DNA from: Saprospiraceae bacterium
Lineage (GTDB): Bacteria > Bacteroidota > Bacteroidia > Chitinophagales > Saprospiraceae
Length of the DNA: 64,000 nucleotides
Assembly: GCA_024103005.1 (NCBI GenBank)
Contig: JAGFJA010000047.1
Coordinates: 117,787-181,786, forward strand
Direction of reading: 5' to 3'
The first letter of the stretch is position 1, and the number at the start of each line of letters is the position of its first letter. The notes under the pieces were generated by a model. The model was not told where the DNA came from. It saw nothing but the letters and a program-made list of their open reading frames with translations, and searched no databases. Shown here one piece after another: positions 1-8,986 of this stretch. The position numbers were made by a program, and so were the translations under genes.

Positions 1-261
1 ATAGGCGATCTGTCATTCAGAATTATAAGATGAAACATAGAGGAGAATCTTTCCAACATTGTCTATTATTGGAATTAAAAATCACGTAAAATTATCAATG
101 GCTAGTTTGAGGCGAAAAGGTCTGGTATGATTGACTTTCATCGTTATTAACAAATTTAAAAGCTGTATGGAAAGTAAAATTTAACATTGTATTTTAAAAT
201 TTAATCATTTGCCAATATCAAATTTTTCATACTTTTAGCATTCACCATAAAATGTACAGAT

Positions 262-2334
262 TTGAAATTTAAATTATTTATTCTAACAGTTTTAGTGGGA
301 AGTTTATATACTTCCTGTAAAAGTACAGGCTCATCTAATATGGCGCACACTGACCATTCTTCTGACACCTACGATTCCACTTTTCAGGTAGCTGCTCAGG
401 AATTTGCCGATCTGAAGGTATTGAGATATCAGGTACCGGGATTCAATCAGTTACCTTTGAATCAGAAGCTTCTTGCTTACTATCTTTCTCAGGCTGCACT
501 TTCCGGTAGAGATATCATCTACGACCAGTTTAGCAGGAATGGCTTGACTATCCGTAAAACCATTGAAGCTATTTATAGTACATATACCGGAGATAAGACA
601 ACGGATGATTGGAAAAAATTCGAAGTTTATTGTGGCAGAGTGTGGTTCAGCAATGGCAACCATCATCACTATGGCAAACAAAAGTTCTTCCCGGAGATTT
701 CCACTGAATATTTTGATCAACTGGTCAAGTCATCTGATGCGAAGAAGTTACCCCTCGCTTCCGGAGAAGACGTTAACTCCTTTCTGGCCAGGATCAAACC
801 CATCTTATTTGACCCGAAAATTGAACCCAAACTGGTTGATTTAAGTCCCAATATAGACAATGTAAAAGCTTCTTCGGTTAATTTTTATCAGGACGTTAAT
901 CAACAAGATGTAGAAAATTTCTATTCAAAATTTGACAGTAAAGGTCATGCACCTATGTGGGGTCTGAACAGCCAATTGGTTAAGAAAAACGGCAAAGTCG
1001 AAGAAAGAGTTTGGAAACTTGGAGGCATGTACAGCCCTGCTATAGAAAAAATTATCTATTGGCTGGAAAAAGCAGTTACTGTAGCAGAAAATCCTCAGCA
1101 GAAAAAAACACTGGAACTGCTTATCCAATATTATAAAACCGGAGATTTACACACCTTCGATGATTACAGTATAGCATGGATCAACGACACCTCAAGCAGG
1201 GTCGATGCCGTCAACGGATTTATTGAAGTGTATGAAGATCCGATTGGTAGAAAGGCCACATTTGAAAGCGTTGTAAGTATAAAAGACTTAGAAGCAACCA
1301 AAAGAATCGCAGCTATTGCCAAGGAAGCTCAATGGTTTGAAGATCATTCACCCCTGATGCCGGAACACAAGAAGAAAAATGTCAAAGGTATCATTGCAAA
1401 GGCAATAACGGTCGTAATGGAAGCCGGAGCCACTGCGCCTTCAGGACCAATAGGCATCAATCTTCCTAACAACGAATGGATTAGAAAAGAACATGGGTCC
1501 AAATCTGTTTCACTCAGTAATATTATTCACTCTTACAATGTGGATGGTGCGACAAGCGGAATGCTGGATGAATTTGGAGTTAATGATGAAGTAAAGGCAA
1601 GAATTAAAAAATACGGAAACCTTACCAGCGACCTTCATACGGATATGCATGAAGCAATAGGTCATGCTTCCGGCCAAATTAATCCGGGAGTGGAAACCAC
1701 AGATAAAACACTAAAAAATTATGCCTCTACACTGGAAGAAGCCAGAGCGGATCTCGTAGCCTTATATTACATGATTGACCAAAAACTGGTTGATATTGGT
1801 GTCCTTCCTAACGTTGACGCCGGAAAAGCAGAATATGATTCTTATATGATGAATGGTTTAATGACACAATTGGTAAGAATAGAACCCGGTCACGACCTTG
1901 AAGAAGCTCATATGAGAAACAGGCAATTAGTGGCTAAATGGGCTTATGAAAAAGGAAAAGCAGACAATGTAGTTGAATTTGTCAAAAAGAATGGAAAGAC
2001 TTACGTCCGGATTAATGATTACAACAAACTCAGAGAACTGTTTGGTCAACTTCTCAGAGAAATTCAACGAGTTAAGTCAGAAGGCGACTATGAGGCAGGT
2101 AAAAATCTTGTGGAGAATTATGGCGTAAAAGTTGACCCTGTACTGCACAAAGAAGTTTTGGACAGATATAAGAAATTAAATATCAAACCATATAAAGGAT
2201 TTATTCAACCCCGATATGTTCCTGTCATGGATGGTGATAAGATCATTGATGTGAAGGTTGAATATCCCGACAATTTTTTCGCACAGATGTTAGAATACGG
2301 TGAAAAATATTCATTTCTGCCCTTAAACAATTGA
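262..2334 (+). CDS. Dipeptidyl-peptidase III family (M49) zinc lipoprotein
   Basis: Predicted zinc exopeptidase of family M49, which removes dipeptides from the N-terminus of peptides. The protein has 690 residues, close to the usual bacterial M49 length. The N-terminus is a lipoprotein signal with a lipobox ending LYTSC near residue 19, so it is probably anchored in the periplasm or outer membrane. The zinc motif HEAIGH lies at residues 463-468 (family form HExxGH) and the third-ligand motif EEARAD at 492-497. The start is TTG at 262. An ATG at 252 runs into a stop after six codons, and no other in-frame start precedes the signal peptide. The gene stands alone with a hairpin terminator behind it. 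Family assignment is strong; the natural substrate is unknown. Confidence 0.93.
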   Translation: MKFKLFILTVLVGSLYTSCKSTGSSNMAHTDHSSDTYDSTFQVAAQEFADLKVLRYQVPGFNQLPLNQKLLAYYLSQAALSGRDIIYDQFSRNGLTIRKTIEAIYSTYTGDKTTDDWKKFEVYCGRVWFSNGNHHHYGKQKFFPEISTEYFDQLVKSSDAKKLPLASGEDVNSFLARIKPILFDPKIEPKLVDLSPNIDNVKASSVNFYQDVNQQDVENFYSKFDSKGHAPMWGLNSQLVKKNGKVEERVWKLGGMYSPAIEKIIYWLEKAVTVAENPQQKKTLELLIQYYKTGDLHTFDDYSIAWINDTSSRVDAVNGFIEVYEDPIGRKATFESVVSIKDLEATKRIAAIAKEAQWFEDHSPLMPEHKKKNVKGIIAKAITVVMEAGATAPSGPIGINLPNNEWIRKEHGSKSVSLSNIIHSYNVDGATSGMLDEFGVNDEVKARIKKYGNLTSDLHTDMHEAIGHASGQINPGVETTDKTLKNYASTLEEARADLVALYYMIDQKLVDIGVLPNVDAGKAEYDSYMMNGLMTQLVRIEPGHDLEEAHMRNRQLVAKWAYEKGKADNVVEFVKKNGKTYVRINDYNKLRELFGQLLREIQRVKSEGDYEAGKNLVENYGVKVDPVLHKEVLDRYKKLNIKPYKGFIQPRYVPVMDGDKIIDVKVEYPDNFFAQMLEYGEKYSFLPLNN

Positions 2335-2357
2335 TTTTTGTTGGTTTAGTTATTATA

Positions 2358-2392
2358 AAGCCCGACAGTTTGGTAATCGTCGGGCTTTTTGT
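2358..2392. terminator. Intrinsic terminator after the M49 gene
   Basis: Nine-base stem (2358-2366 with 2379-2387, AAGCCCGAC/GTCGGGCTT) followed by a T-run. It lies between two convergent genes. The minus-strand flank is less T-rich, so it works best for the + strand gene. Confidence 0.85.
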
Positions 2393-2418
2393 TCTATATA
2401 AAATTAAGGCGAACCTGG

Positions 2419-4863
2419 TTATTTGAGAGTATATCTCAAGCCTACATAAAAGTTTCTTCCTGCCTGCGGGAAATAACCGACCGAACTGTAAAAGTCATTC
2501 CCTTCTTTCTGGATGTAAGGGTCACCTTGAGCCGGATCATAACCGGTAGCCTTAAACCGGTAAGTCCACCCATTATTGACATATCTTCTGTCAAAGAGAT
2601 TTTTTACCTGGATATCCAGATTAAAATGACTTCTTCCAATAGCAATTGGTACTGCCAGTCCGGCTCCAAACAACCGATAAGCAGGAAGCTTACTGTATGA
2701 ATTTTCCGAATTATCCAGGTATTGACTACTTACATGTTTCAGATCAGCGTACACTTTAAACTGACTTAGACGGCTAGCCTTAAACGGAAACCAGCCAATT
2801 TCTCCATAACCTACAATTGCTGGGCTAAAACCGATGGCTGAATTACCGTGATTCACGACCTCCTGGTCAAGATATTCTATATCGCTTCCAACCAATTCGC
2901 TGACGTCTATATATTCTTTAAAATCGATAATCTTATTGGCACTTACAGCCAAATTTCCATGGATTTCCAAACTACTATTCAGTCGGTAAGCAAGATCCAC
3001 CTCGATCCCTGCACGATAACTTTTATCCACATTAAATCGTGTATATGCGCCCACATCATTGATCTGACCGGTTAACAATAAATGATTCTTGTAGTACATG
3101 TAATAAATATTAGAATGTATCTTTAAATTTTCCCTGATTAATTTATAACCAAATTCAAAATCATATAACCTTTCAGGTCTTGGCGTTTTGCCCGGTGCAG
3201 CATCTTTGAAATCATCCCGGTTGGGTTCCTTGTTTGCAACACCACCGTAGATATACAAATAATCCGGCTTGTCGGGTTTGAGCAGAAATGAAGACCCTAA
3301 TTTAGGATTAAAGAACAGGAAACTTTTATGCAAAATTGCCGGATTGGCGGCCTCGTCCAGACCTTCATAATGATAAGACAACTGTCTTAACTGGAGGTCA
3401 ATGAAGTAATTAAATTTTTTGAATGCAAATTCAGATCTAGCAAACAAACTTGCCTCCTGCTTCTTTGCCGGATTGTCATAATATTTTCTTAGACTCCAAT
3501 CAATCAAACCTCTTTCATTCTTGATAATTCCAAAATGACGACCATGATAATATTGAAAATTTCCTCCCAGTTGATGCGTCCATTTACCTTGCTTATGATC
3601 CAGAACAACATTGATACCATTGAGAGAGTTATCAAGCCATCGTTCACGAATCAAAGCAACATCCTGAGAGGGTAATTCAGGAAAATAATCTGCTATGTCA
3701 TCCTCCCTGTACTGATTATAGTAGCCTTTTCCTAAGGTATTGTATAAGGTAAACTGCAAGTCTGTCCCCGGGTTAATAACCCATCTTCCTATTAAACGAT
3801 TATAAATTTGAGTATAATTATCCGTTTCATCATCAAAAAAGGTTCCGTCTCCTTTCAAACCGGAGGGATTGTATGTCGTTTTATAATCTTGCAAATAATA
3901 CTGAATCGGAACACCGTTCCAAGCTTGATAGGTTCTTTCTTTTCCAAGATAAAAATGGCCTGTCAGACTAAATTTATCCCGGATATACTGAGCCTGAATG
4001 GACCCTGAATTTAAATCTGAGCTCGCCCTGTCTATGTACCCATCTGAAGAAATCATACTTCCTCTTACCTTGAATCTGAAATATTTCCATAAAGTCCCTG
4101 ATTGACCGGAGGCACTCAATTTGAAAGTATTGAACGAGCCAAATCCTGCCTGGGTCATAAGTACGGGCACTGCACTTAAAAATCCGGAACGGAGATTAAT
4201 ATTGGCACCAAAGGCTCCGGGCCCTGCCGTGGAAATACCAACACCCCTCTGGATCTGAATATTCTGTATATCCTCAATCAGGTCAGGTAAATCAACCCAG
4301 AAAACATTCTGTGACTCCGCATCATTTACCGGTACGCCATCAATCATGACATTTATCCGAGTCTGATCACTGCCCCTTATCCGCAAACCGGAATAACCTA
4401 TATTATTACCAGCATCAGAAGTTGATACACTTCCCGGCAATGAAGACAGTAAGGAAGGCATATCAGAAGCTTCGCTACCTGAATAAACAGTCTTTCGGGA
4501 TACAGTTTTTTGAGTCACGGCAGAATTATCATTTGCCCAGGAAGCTGTTATAATACTCCCATCAAGAATAATTTTCTCACTTTTTAAAGTCAGAAGTATC
4601 TGACTCCTATACTCTGTAATAGTGGTATCTAAAGTCTCCATACCAACATAGGTAACAATAAGCCGAGCAGGAAAATGGAATAAAGACTCTACCAATCCAT
4701 TTTCGTCAGTCACCAGGGACAAATTTTTATAATGAATAGATGCTCCCTCCAGAGAGATCCCATCTGAGTTTGTAATAAAAACAGAAGAACTCTGGGCAAA
4801 AAGCCAAAAAGGCAACAGTGCGAAAACTGTCAAAAAAAATTTGAATAAAATTTTTGAAAACAT
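2419..4863 (-). CDS. TonB-dependent outer-membrane receptor, probable thiamine uptake
   Basis: 814-residue TonB-dependent receptor. It has a signal peptide ending WLFAQ (residues 1-23), a short carboxypeptidase-like regulatory domain (about 28-95), a plug domain with IRGSDQTRINVMIDGVPV around residues 160-180, and a 22-strand-type barrel ending in an aromatic-rich strand (NFYVGLRYTLK). The sequence alone does not give a substrate. The leader, however, carries a TPP riboswitch (4917-4992), and TPP-controlled TonB receptors of Bacteroidota are predicted to import thiamine or its precursors. No inner-membrane thiamine permease or kinase lies beside it. Receptor class is near certain; the thiamine role is inferred from the riboswitch. 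Confidence 0.93.
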   Translation of the reverse strand: MFSKILFKFFLTVFALLPFWLFAQSSSVFITNSDGISLEGASIHYKNLSLVTDENGLVESLFHFPARLIVTYVGMETLDTTITEYRSQILLTLKSEKIILDGSIITASWANDNSAVTQKTVSRKTVYSGSEASDMPSLLSSLPGSVSTSDAGNNIGYSGLRIRGSDQTRINVMIDGVPVNDAESQNVFWVDLPDLIEDIQNIQIQRGVGISTAGPGAFGANINLRSGFLSAVPVLMTQAGFGSFNTFKLSASGQSGTLWKYFRFKVRGSMISSDGYIDRASSDLNSGSIQAQYIRDKFSLTGHFYLGKERTYQAWNGVPIQYYLQDYKTTYNPSGLKGDGTFFDDETDNYTQIYNRLIGRWVINPGTDLQFTLYNTLGKGYYNQYREDDIADYFPELPSQDVALIRERWLDNSLNGINVVLDHKQGKWTHQLGGNFQYYHGRHFGIIKNERGLIDWSLRKYYDNPAKKQEASLFARSEFAFKKFNYFIDLQLRQLSYHYEGLDEAANPAILHKSFLFFNPKLGSSFLLKPDKPDYLYIYGGVANKEPNRDDFKDAAPGKTPRPERLYDFEFGYKLIRENLKIHSNIYYMYYKNHLLLTGQINDVGAYTRFNVDKSYRAGIEVDLAYRLNSSLEIHGNLAVSANKIIDFKEYIDVSELVGSDIEYLDQEVVNHGNSAIGFSPAIVGYGEIGWFPFKASRLSQFKVYADLKHVSSQYLDNSENSYSKLPAYRLFGAGLAVPIAIGRSHFNLDIQVKNLFDRRYVNNGWTYRFKATGYDPAQGDPYIQKEGNDFYSSVGYFPQAGRNFYVGLRYTLK

Positions 4864-4916
4864 AATTTAAAATTCATGAATGCTAATGCATGGGGTCTGC
4901 CTTAGCTCCTATTCAC

Positions 4917-4992
4917 AAATTACCATCCCTTCCACTATTATAGTGGCAGGTTCAATGGGTCTAATCTCAGCCGAATAAATCCAGCACCCCAA
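4917..4992 (-). ncRNA. TPP (thiamine pyrophosphate) riboswitch aptamer
   Basis: Read on the minus strand the aptamer starts with GGGGTGCTGG (4990-4981), followed by the THI-box core CTGAGA (4970-4965), then ACCCATTGAACCTG, a hairpin CCACT-ATAAT-AGTGG, and GAAGGGA near 4926. These match the conserved TPP pieces GGGGUGC, CUGAGA, ACCC..GAACCUG, the AUAAU-containing P5 loop and the closing AGGGA. The P1 stem is not obvious. The leader runs on about 55 nt to the ATG at 4863. It contains GACCCC (4897-4892), which could pair with the 5' GGGGT of the aptamer as an alternative fold. Confidence 0.9.
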
Positions 4993-5006
4993 TAAAGATT
5001 GATGCA

Positions 5007-5039
5007 CAAATGTAAATATAATTTAAAATTCGACCCAAA
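5007..5039 (-). promoter_or_regulatory. Bacteroidota-type promoter for the riboswitch/receptor transcript
   Basis: On the minus strand, TTTG at 5039-5036, a spacer of 21 and TACATTTG at 5014-5007, fitting TTTG-N(17-23)-TAnnTTTG. It would place the transcript start just upstream of the aptamer. Confidence 0.75.
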
Positions 5040-5174
5040 TTTTTCCTTCACCATCTTTTTTACATGCTATAAAAAGCACAAACAGTTGCTTTAAGTTTTC
5101 CATGAAATATTTATAAAGGCACTTCAGTGCACATTAAAGAAAGTTGTTTATTAAAAATAATGCATTTAATATTG

Positions 5175-5182
5175 TATCTTTG
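5175..5182 (+). promoter_or_regulatory. -7 box for the GT2 gene
   Basis: TATCTTTG, a perfect match to TAnnTTTG, 37 bases before the ATG at 5220. No clear -33 TTG at standard spacing. Confidence 0.6.
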
Positions 5183-5219
5183 AAATCTACCTATTTCAGC
5201 AACTAATTCATTTATAAGA

Positions 5220-5858
5220 ATGGATGTTTATAAAAATACCAATCCTGCCATCACCGTTATCATGGTCACATATAACAGAGCAGGATATTTACACAGAGCT
5301 ATTCAGTCATTTTTGAACCAGACAGTCAAGGATAATGAATTAATAATCGTAGATGACGGTAGTACAGACAATACCTTTGATATAGTTTGCCAGTTCATGA
5401 ACCATCATCCGAATATTCGGTATATGCGCCACACAAATCGCAATATTTCACTTTCTAAAAATGCGGGAATATTAAATGCCGTCGGGAAATATATTACTTT
5501 TCTAGACAGTGATGACGAATATAAACCGGATTATCTGGCAAAGAGATATGCCTTTATGGAGGCACATCCGGAAATAGATATGCTGGAAGGAGGTGTCATT
5601 ATCATTGGGAACCCTTATGTCAAAGACCGAAATAATCCGGATCTTGATATTCATCTTTCTCAATGTCATATTGGAGCCACATTCTTCGCAAAATCAACCG
5701 TTTTCACTGAATTAGACGGTTATGACAAAGAAATATCCTACAGTGAAGACAGTGCATTCTGGATAAAAGCAAATCAAAAATATAAAATCCATAAATTTGA
5801 TGAACCGGGGTACATTTATTACAGAAATACACCTGGAAGTATATGCAATACAATTTAA
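5220..5858 (+). CDS. Family 2 glycosyltransferase
   Basis: 212-residue GT-A fold glycosyltransferase. The N-terminal nucleotide-sugar region starts with ITVIMVTYNRAGYL, then LIIVDDGSTDNT and the metal-binding FLDSDDEY motif. An acidic region SYSEDSAFW near residue 177 corresponds to the ED catalytic-base motif of GT2. It is short, with no membrane segment or C-terminal extension, and would use an activated sugar in the cytoplasm to extend a surface glycan. It is monocistronic with its own -7 box and is not near the polysaccharide cluster at 32-36 kb. Acceptor and donor cannot be told. Confidence 0.9.
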   Translation: MDVYKNTNPAITVIMVTYNRAGYLHRAIQSFLNQTVKDNELIIVDDGSTDNTFDIVCQFMNHHPNIRYMRHTNRNISLSKNAGILNAVGKYITFLDSDDEYKPDYLAKRYAFMEAHPEIDMLEGGVIIIGNPYVKDRNNPDLDIHLSQCHIGATFFAKSTVFTELDGYDKEISYSEDSAFWIKANQKYKIHKFDEPGYIYYRNTPGSICNTI

Positions 5859-6066
5859 AAAAAATATATTTATATAAATACTATCATTTATTATTTATAT
5901 TTCTAAATTTATTTTTATTTATTAGTTTTTTTATATTTAATAGTTATCCATAATTCAACTAAATTGTATAAACATCATCTTACATATACTATATTATCAA
6001 TATTATATTATAGCATTTTATGCATTTGGCATACTTATATTTTAATATTTAACTAATTAACAAATA

Positions 6067-6086
6067 TTAAATAAATATTTATTTAA
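6067..6086. promoter_or_regulatory. Perfect 20-bp palindrome upstream of the NO-reductase promoter
   Basis: TTAAATAAATATTTATTTAA reads the same on both strands and is centred about 45 bases upstream of the -7 box. This is a position where an activator could bind. Its AT-only composition means it could also be chance in this AT-rich spacer. Confidence 0.3.
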
Positions 6087-6117
6087 GACATTTATATCCT
6101 TTTATTAATTTCTTTAT

Positions 6118-6125
6118 TATATTTG
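6118..6125 (+). promoter_or_regulatory. -7 box of the NO-reductase operon
   Basis: TATATTTG fits TAnnTTTG, about 114 bases before the first ATG at 6239. There is no good -33 TTG, which would suit an activator-dependent promoter. Confidence 0.55.
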
Positions 6126-6238
6126 TTCCGGGAATTAAAAAAATCCCGTAAAACCATTCAGGGAGGCCAAATTATTTTACAAATTGGCCATAGTTTGCTG
6201 AGCGGCAAAAGGGACACAAAACAGACAAACTTATCAAA

Positions 6239-6820
6239 ATGGATATATTTAATACTTTATTATCTATCCAAAGTTTTGCAGCTACAATTTCCTTTATTGC
6301 AGGAGCTTTGGTGGTATCAGTAGTAGCATTTTTAATGATTTCATCAAAAAATGTTGAAGAAAAACATCTGGCAAAGGAAAAAGTCTATAAAGTACGGGAT
6401 AAGTACTTTGTCTTCCTTTCTGCCTGCATTGTTGCCGGATTATTCATTTCCCTGAGGCTTCTACCCTATTCTCCGTTTGAAAGCCACCCGGATCAGGAAG
6501 TTACAGTTGTTGCAATGCAATGGGCATGGAAAATGGGCATCGGCAAGACTGACCTTTCACCATCTGAATTTCAGGGAATAAATGAAGTCACGGTTGAATC
6601 CGGAAAACATATCCAATTCTTAGTCACTTCAGCTGATGTGAACCATAATTTTGCTATATATAATAACGCCGGAGACCTGGTTGCTCAAACACAAGCTATG
6701 CCCGGCTATCAGAATAAATTAGATTATATCTTCCCCGAAGCAGGTGAATATCACGTATTGTGTCTGGAATATTGCGGTTTAGCTCACGGCTTCATGACTG
6801 CAACCATTCATGTAAAATAA
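6239..6820 (+). CDS. CuA-containing subunit II of a heme-copper NO reductase (NorS-like)
   Basis: 193-residue electron-entry subunit of a heme-copper enzyme. Two N-terminal membrane helices (about 12-34 and 57-75) precede a periplasmic cupredoxin domain. The CuA site is complete: His136, then CxExCGxxHxxM with Cys175, Glu177, Cys179, His183 and Met186. The aromatic patch QWAWK (94-98) lies where the reduced copper protein normally docks. It takes electrons from a small periplasmic donor, probably the azurin encoded at 12229, and passes them to subunit I, which starts a few bases downstream. Together with the next three genes it reproduces the norSY-senC-orf1 order known from ammonia oxidisers. 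Confidence 0.88.
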   Translation: MDIFNTLLSIQSFAATISFIAGALVVSVVAFLMISSKNVEEKHLAKEKVYKVRDKYFVFLSACIVAGLFISLRLLPYSPFESHPDQEVTVVAMQWAWKMGIGKTDLSPSEFQGINEVTVESGKHIQFLVTSADVNHNFAIYNNAGDLVAQTQAMPGYQNKLDYIFPEAGEYHVLCLEYCGLAHGFMTATIHVK

Positions 6821-6835
6821 AAAAAAGTGGAAAAT

Positions 6836-8317
6836 ATGTCGCAAATTAACTCTACCGATTTTAAGAAACAAAAAAACCTCATCGCTCTTTGGTCATATAC
6901 CTTTTTGATAATTTTCCCCTTGCTGATTATTCTCGGACTTTTAATGAGGCTAAATCAGGGAGAAGTCATAGATTTAGGCATAGATAATTTTTACGTAGTC
7001 ATGACCCTGCATGGTCTTGGCATGGCAGGATTATTGTATAGCATGGCTTTCGGAGCCTTATGGTACCTGCTGGCTTCCAGATATGTCAAACTCAACATCA
7101 AAGTAGGATATTTTATATATACAACGGTGATCATTGGAGTGGTTGGACTAGTTATTGCCACCCTAATAGGAAAATTCGGGGCCGGCTGGTATTTATTATA
7201 CCCACTCCCTTTCAAAGGGACATTCTGGCCAGGTTGGGCTACTGCACTTTCAATTATCTCTTTGATTCTATTGGGAATAGCCTGGCTCATTGGGAATATT
7301 CATGTTGTATATGCCTTAGCTCGAAATTTCGGTGGACTTGCAAATATTATCGGCTGGCAGTATCTTGGGCGAAAAAAGGTTGATACTGAGCTTCCTCCTG
7401 TTGTTTTAATTGCAGCCATCAGTTTAATTCCGGGAGTCATCGCTTTTCTTGCAGGAGCGGTCTTTCTGATTATGTTTCTTTTGCAAAATTTTGAGCCGGG
7501 GTTGAATTTTGATAACCTGTTAGTTAAAAACCTGATATTTTTCTTTGGTCACACCCTGGTAAACATCACATTATACTGCTGCTTAGGCTGGGTTTATGCT
7601 CTTTTACCCGAATACTCTGGCAGAGAATGGAAGGTCAATAAATTATTGGTTTACTCCTGGAATGCAACATTTTTCTTTATCCTTTTTGCATACTTCCATC
7701 ATCTCTACATGGATTTTGTCCAGCCAAAACCTTTGCATATAGCAGGTCAGCTTGCTTCTTACTTCAGCGCTATCCCTGCAACTGCAGTTACCATGTTTGG
7801 TGTCATCAGCCAGATATACCGTTCGAAAATCAGATGGACCATTGTTCCCACTACTTTTCTACTAGGTGTGGCCGGCTGGGCAATAGGCGGTTTTGCAGCA
7901 GTTGTAGATTCCACCATAGCAATAAATAAGATCTTACACAACACCTTATGGGTACCAGCCCATTTCCATACTTATATGCTCACGGGGGTAGTCCTGTTCC
8001 TGCTTGGCTTTTTGTTCCATCTTACACAGACAAAGGACGAGCAAGTGAAAGACAAGCTATCAATTACGGGTTTCTGGACGTTTCTGATTGCCGCACATTG
8101 CTTTGTAGCTTCTTTTTATGCAGGTGGATTGAATAGCATCCCTCGACGTTATTCCGATTACACAGGCATACCCATGGCATCTACTCACTCCACCGGAGCA
8201 ACACTTGCAGCCATTTCGACTATCTTCATTTATATTTTACTAATCGGTTTATTGATTATGTACTTTTCTATATTTAAAAACTTAAGACAATGGTATAAAA
8301 ACCCGAGTAAAACATGA
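6836..8317 (+). CDS. Heme-copper oxidoreductase subunit I, probable sNOR-type nitric oxide reductase
   Basis: Catalytic subunit with 12 or more membrane helices and the full set of metal ligands: His62 (low-spin heme), His242 plus His291-His292 (CuB) and HFH at 379-381 (hemes), numbered from an in-frame GTG at 6827. ATG 6836 is the start I prefer. The key departure is in the helix carrying His242. Oxygen reductases have GHPxVY with a cross-linked tyrosine; here it reads GHTLVN, with Asn246 in the tyrosine position. Loss of that tyrosine is typical of NO-reducing branches of the superfamily. The operon order and neighbouring NO-defence genes support NO reduction. An atypical oxygen reductase cannot be excluded from sequence alone. 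Confidence 0.85.
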   Translation: MSQINSTDFKKQKNLIALWSYTFLIIFPLLIILGLLMRLNQGEVIDLGIDNFYVVMTLHGLGMAGLLYSMAFGALWYLLASRYVKLNIKVGYFIYTTVIIGVVGLVIATLIGKFGAGWYLLYPLPFKGTFWPGWATALSIISLILLGIAWLIGNIHVVYALARNFGGLANIIGWQYLGRKKVDTELPPVVLIAAISLIPGVIAFLAGAVFLIMFLLQNFEPGLNFDNLLVKNLIFFFGHTLVNITLYCCLGWVYALLPEYSGREWKVNKLLVYSWNATFFFILFAYFHHLYMDFVQPKPLHIAGQLASYFSAIPATAVTMFGVISQIYRSKIRWTIVPTTFLLGVAGWAIGGFAAVVDSTIAINKILHNTLWVPAHFHTYMLTGVVLFLLGFLFHLTQTKDEQVKDKLSITGFWTFLIAAHCFVASFYAGGLNSIPRRYSDYTGIPMASTHSTGATLAAISTIFIYILLIGLLIMYFSIFKNLRQWYKNPSKT

Positions 8318-8362
8318 AAGCTAACACCTCAATAAAAAATTTTTAAAAGCAGGCAGGCGGAG

Positions 8363-8986
8363 ATGTTCAAAAAAATATTCATACCCATATTAACATTATC
8401 CCTCTGTCTGCTGCTTTTAAATTTCTGGACTTTAGGATTTTCGTCCTTCACAGTTTTTTCATACACCCTGAAAAAAGCCGGTGTAATACCCAGACCTTTC
8501 CCACCAATTCAACTCATCGACCAGGACAGCAATATTTTTCAGATAAAAGATAAAAAGAAATACAAATTAGTAAATTTTGTATATTTAAATTGTCCCTTTG
8601 TCTGCCATAAGGTCAATAACCAACTAGAGCAAATATATCACAAACTGGACAATGAAACCGTCCCGTCCAGACTGGAATTTATAACCGTCAGCTTTGATCA
8701 GGAAAATGATGATCTTCAAAGAATTATTAGATACAGGAAATACTTCGGTGACAATATATCCGGATGGTCCTTTGCTCTTCCTTACCATTATGACCAAAAA
8801 TCTTTTGATGCATTCTTGAGTAAACTGGGTATCTGGAAATACAAAATTCCATCCACCGGTCTCATCAATCACTCCATTTATATCTTTCTGATAGATACCG
8901 ACAATAACATCATCAAAGTTTTCGATCCAGCAAGGGATACCAATGAAACAATCATTAGCGAAATAAAGGCATGCATAAAAGTTTGA
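8363..8986 (+). CDS. SCO1/SenC-type copper chaperone
   Basis: 207-residue membrane-anchored thioredoxin-fold protein. One N-terminal helix (about 5-25) precedes a SCO domain with the copper motif CPFVC (Cys77 and Cys81, the CxxxC form) and the distal ligand His170 in LINHS. SCO proteins deliver copper to the CuA site of subunit II, which fits the position directly behind the subunit I gene. The 3' end overlaps the next gene by 16 bases, so the two are translationally coupled. A general thiol-redox role is possible but less likely here. Confidence 0.88.
   Translation: MFKKIFIPILTLSLCLLLLNFWTLGFSSFTVFSYTLKKAGVIPRPFPPIQLIDQDSNIFQIKDKKKYKLVNFVYLNCPFVCHKVNNQLEQIYHKLDNETVPSRLEFITVSFDQENDDLQRIIRYRKYFGDNISGWSFALPYHYDQKSFDAFLSKLGIWKYKIPSTGLINHSIYIFLIDTDNNIIKVFDPARDTNETIISEIKACIKV

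Larger units (their letters stand above)
4864..5219. other. Divergent intergenic region with riboswitch leader and two promoters
   Basis: 356 bp between the receptor gene (minus) and a glycosyltransferase gene (plus). It holds the TPP aptamer and its promoter on the minus strand (to about 5039) and a -7 box for the plus-strand gene at 5175-5182. The stretch between about 5040 and 5170 shows nothing else recognisable. Confidence 0.7.
5859..6238 (+). other. Very AT-rich intergenic region and structured leader of the NO-reductase operon
   Basis: 380 bp. The first 250 bases are extremely AT-rich without a plausible ORF. A perfect 20-bp palindrome lies at 6067-6086, a -7 box at 6118-6125, and then about 110 bases of leader with two inverted repeats (6129-6133/6144-6148, and GGCCAA at 6165-6170 with TTGGCC at 6184-6189). 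Confidence 0.6.

Noticed and set aside
1..261. Possible end of a preceding gene at the left edge
   Set aside because: No open frame of useful length reaches the edge; only a weak -7-like TACTTTTA (about 231-238) is seen.
5859..6060. Foreign island suggested by the extremely AT-rich spacer before the NO locus
   Set aside because: Flanking genes have ordinary composition, no integrase, tRNA or att-like repeats; a long AT-rich promoter region is enough.
6123..6323. 66-codon ORF across the NO-reductase leader
   Set aside because: It overlaps the -7 box and the CuA subunit in another frame; leader hairpins explain the sequence better.
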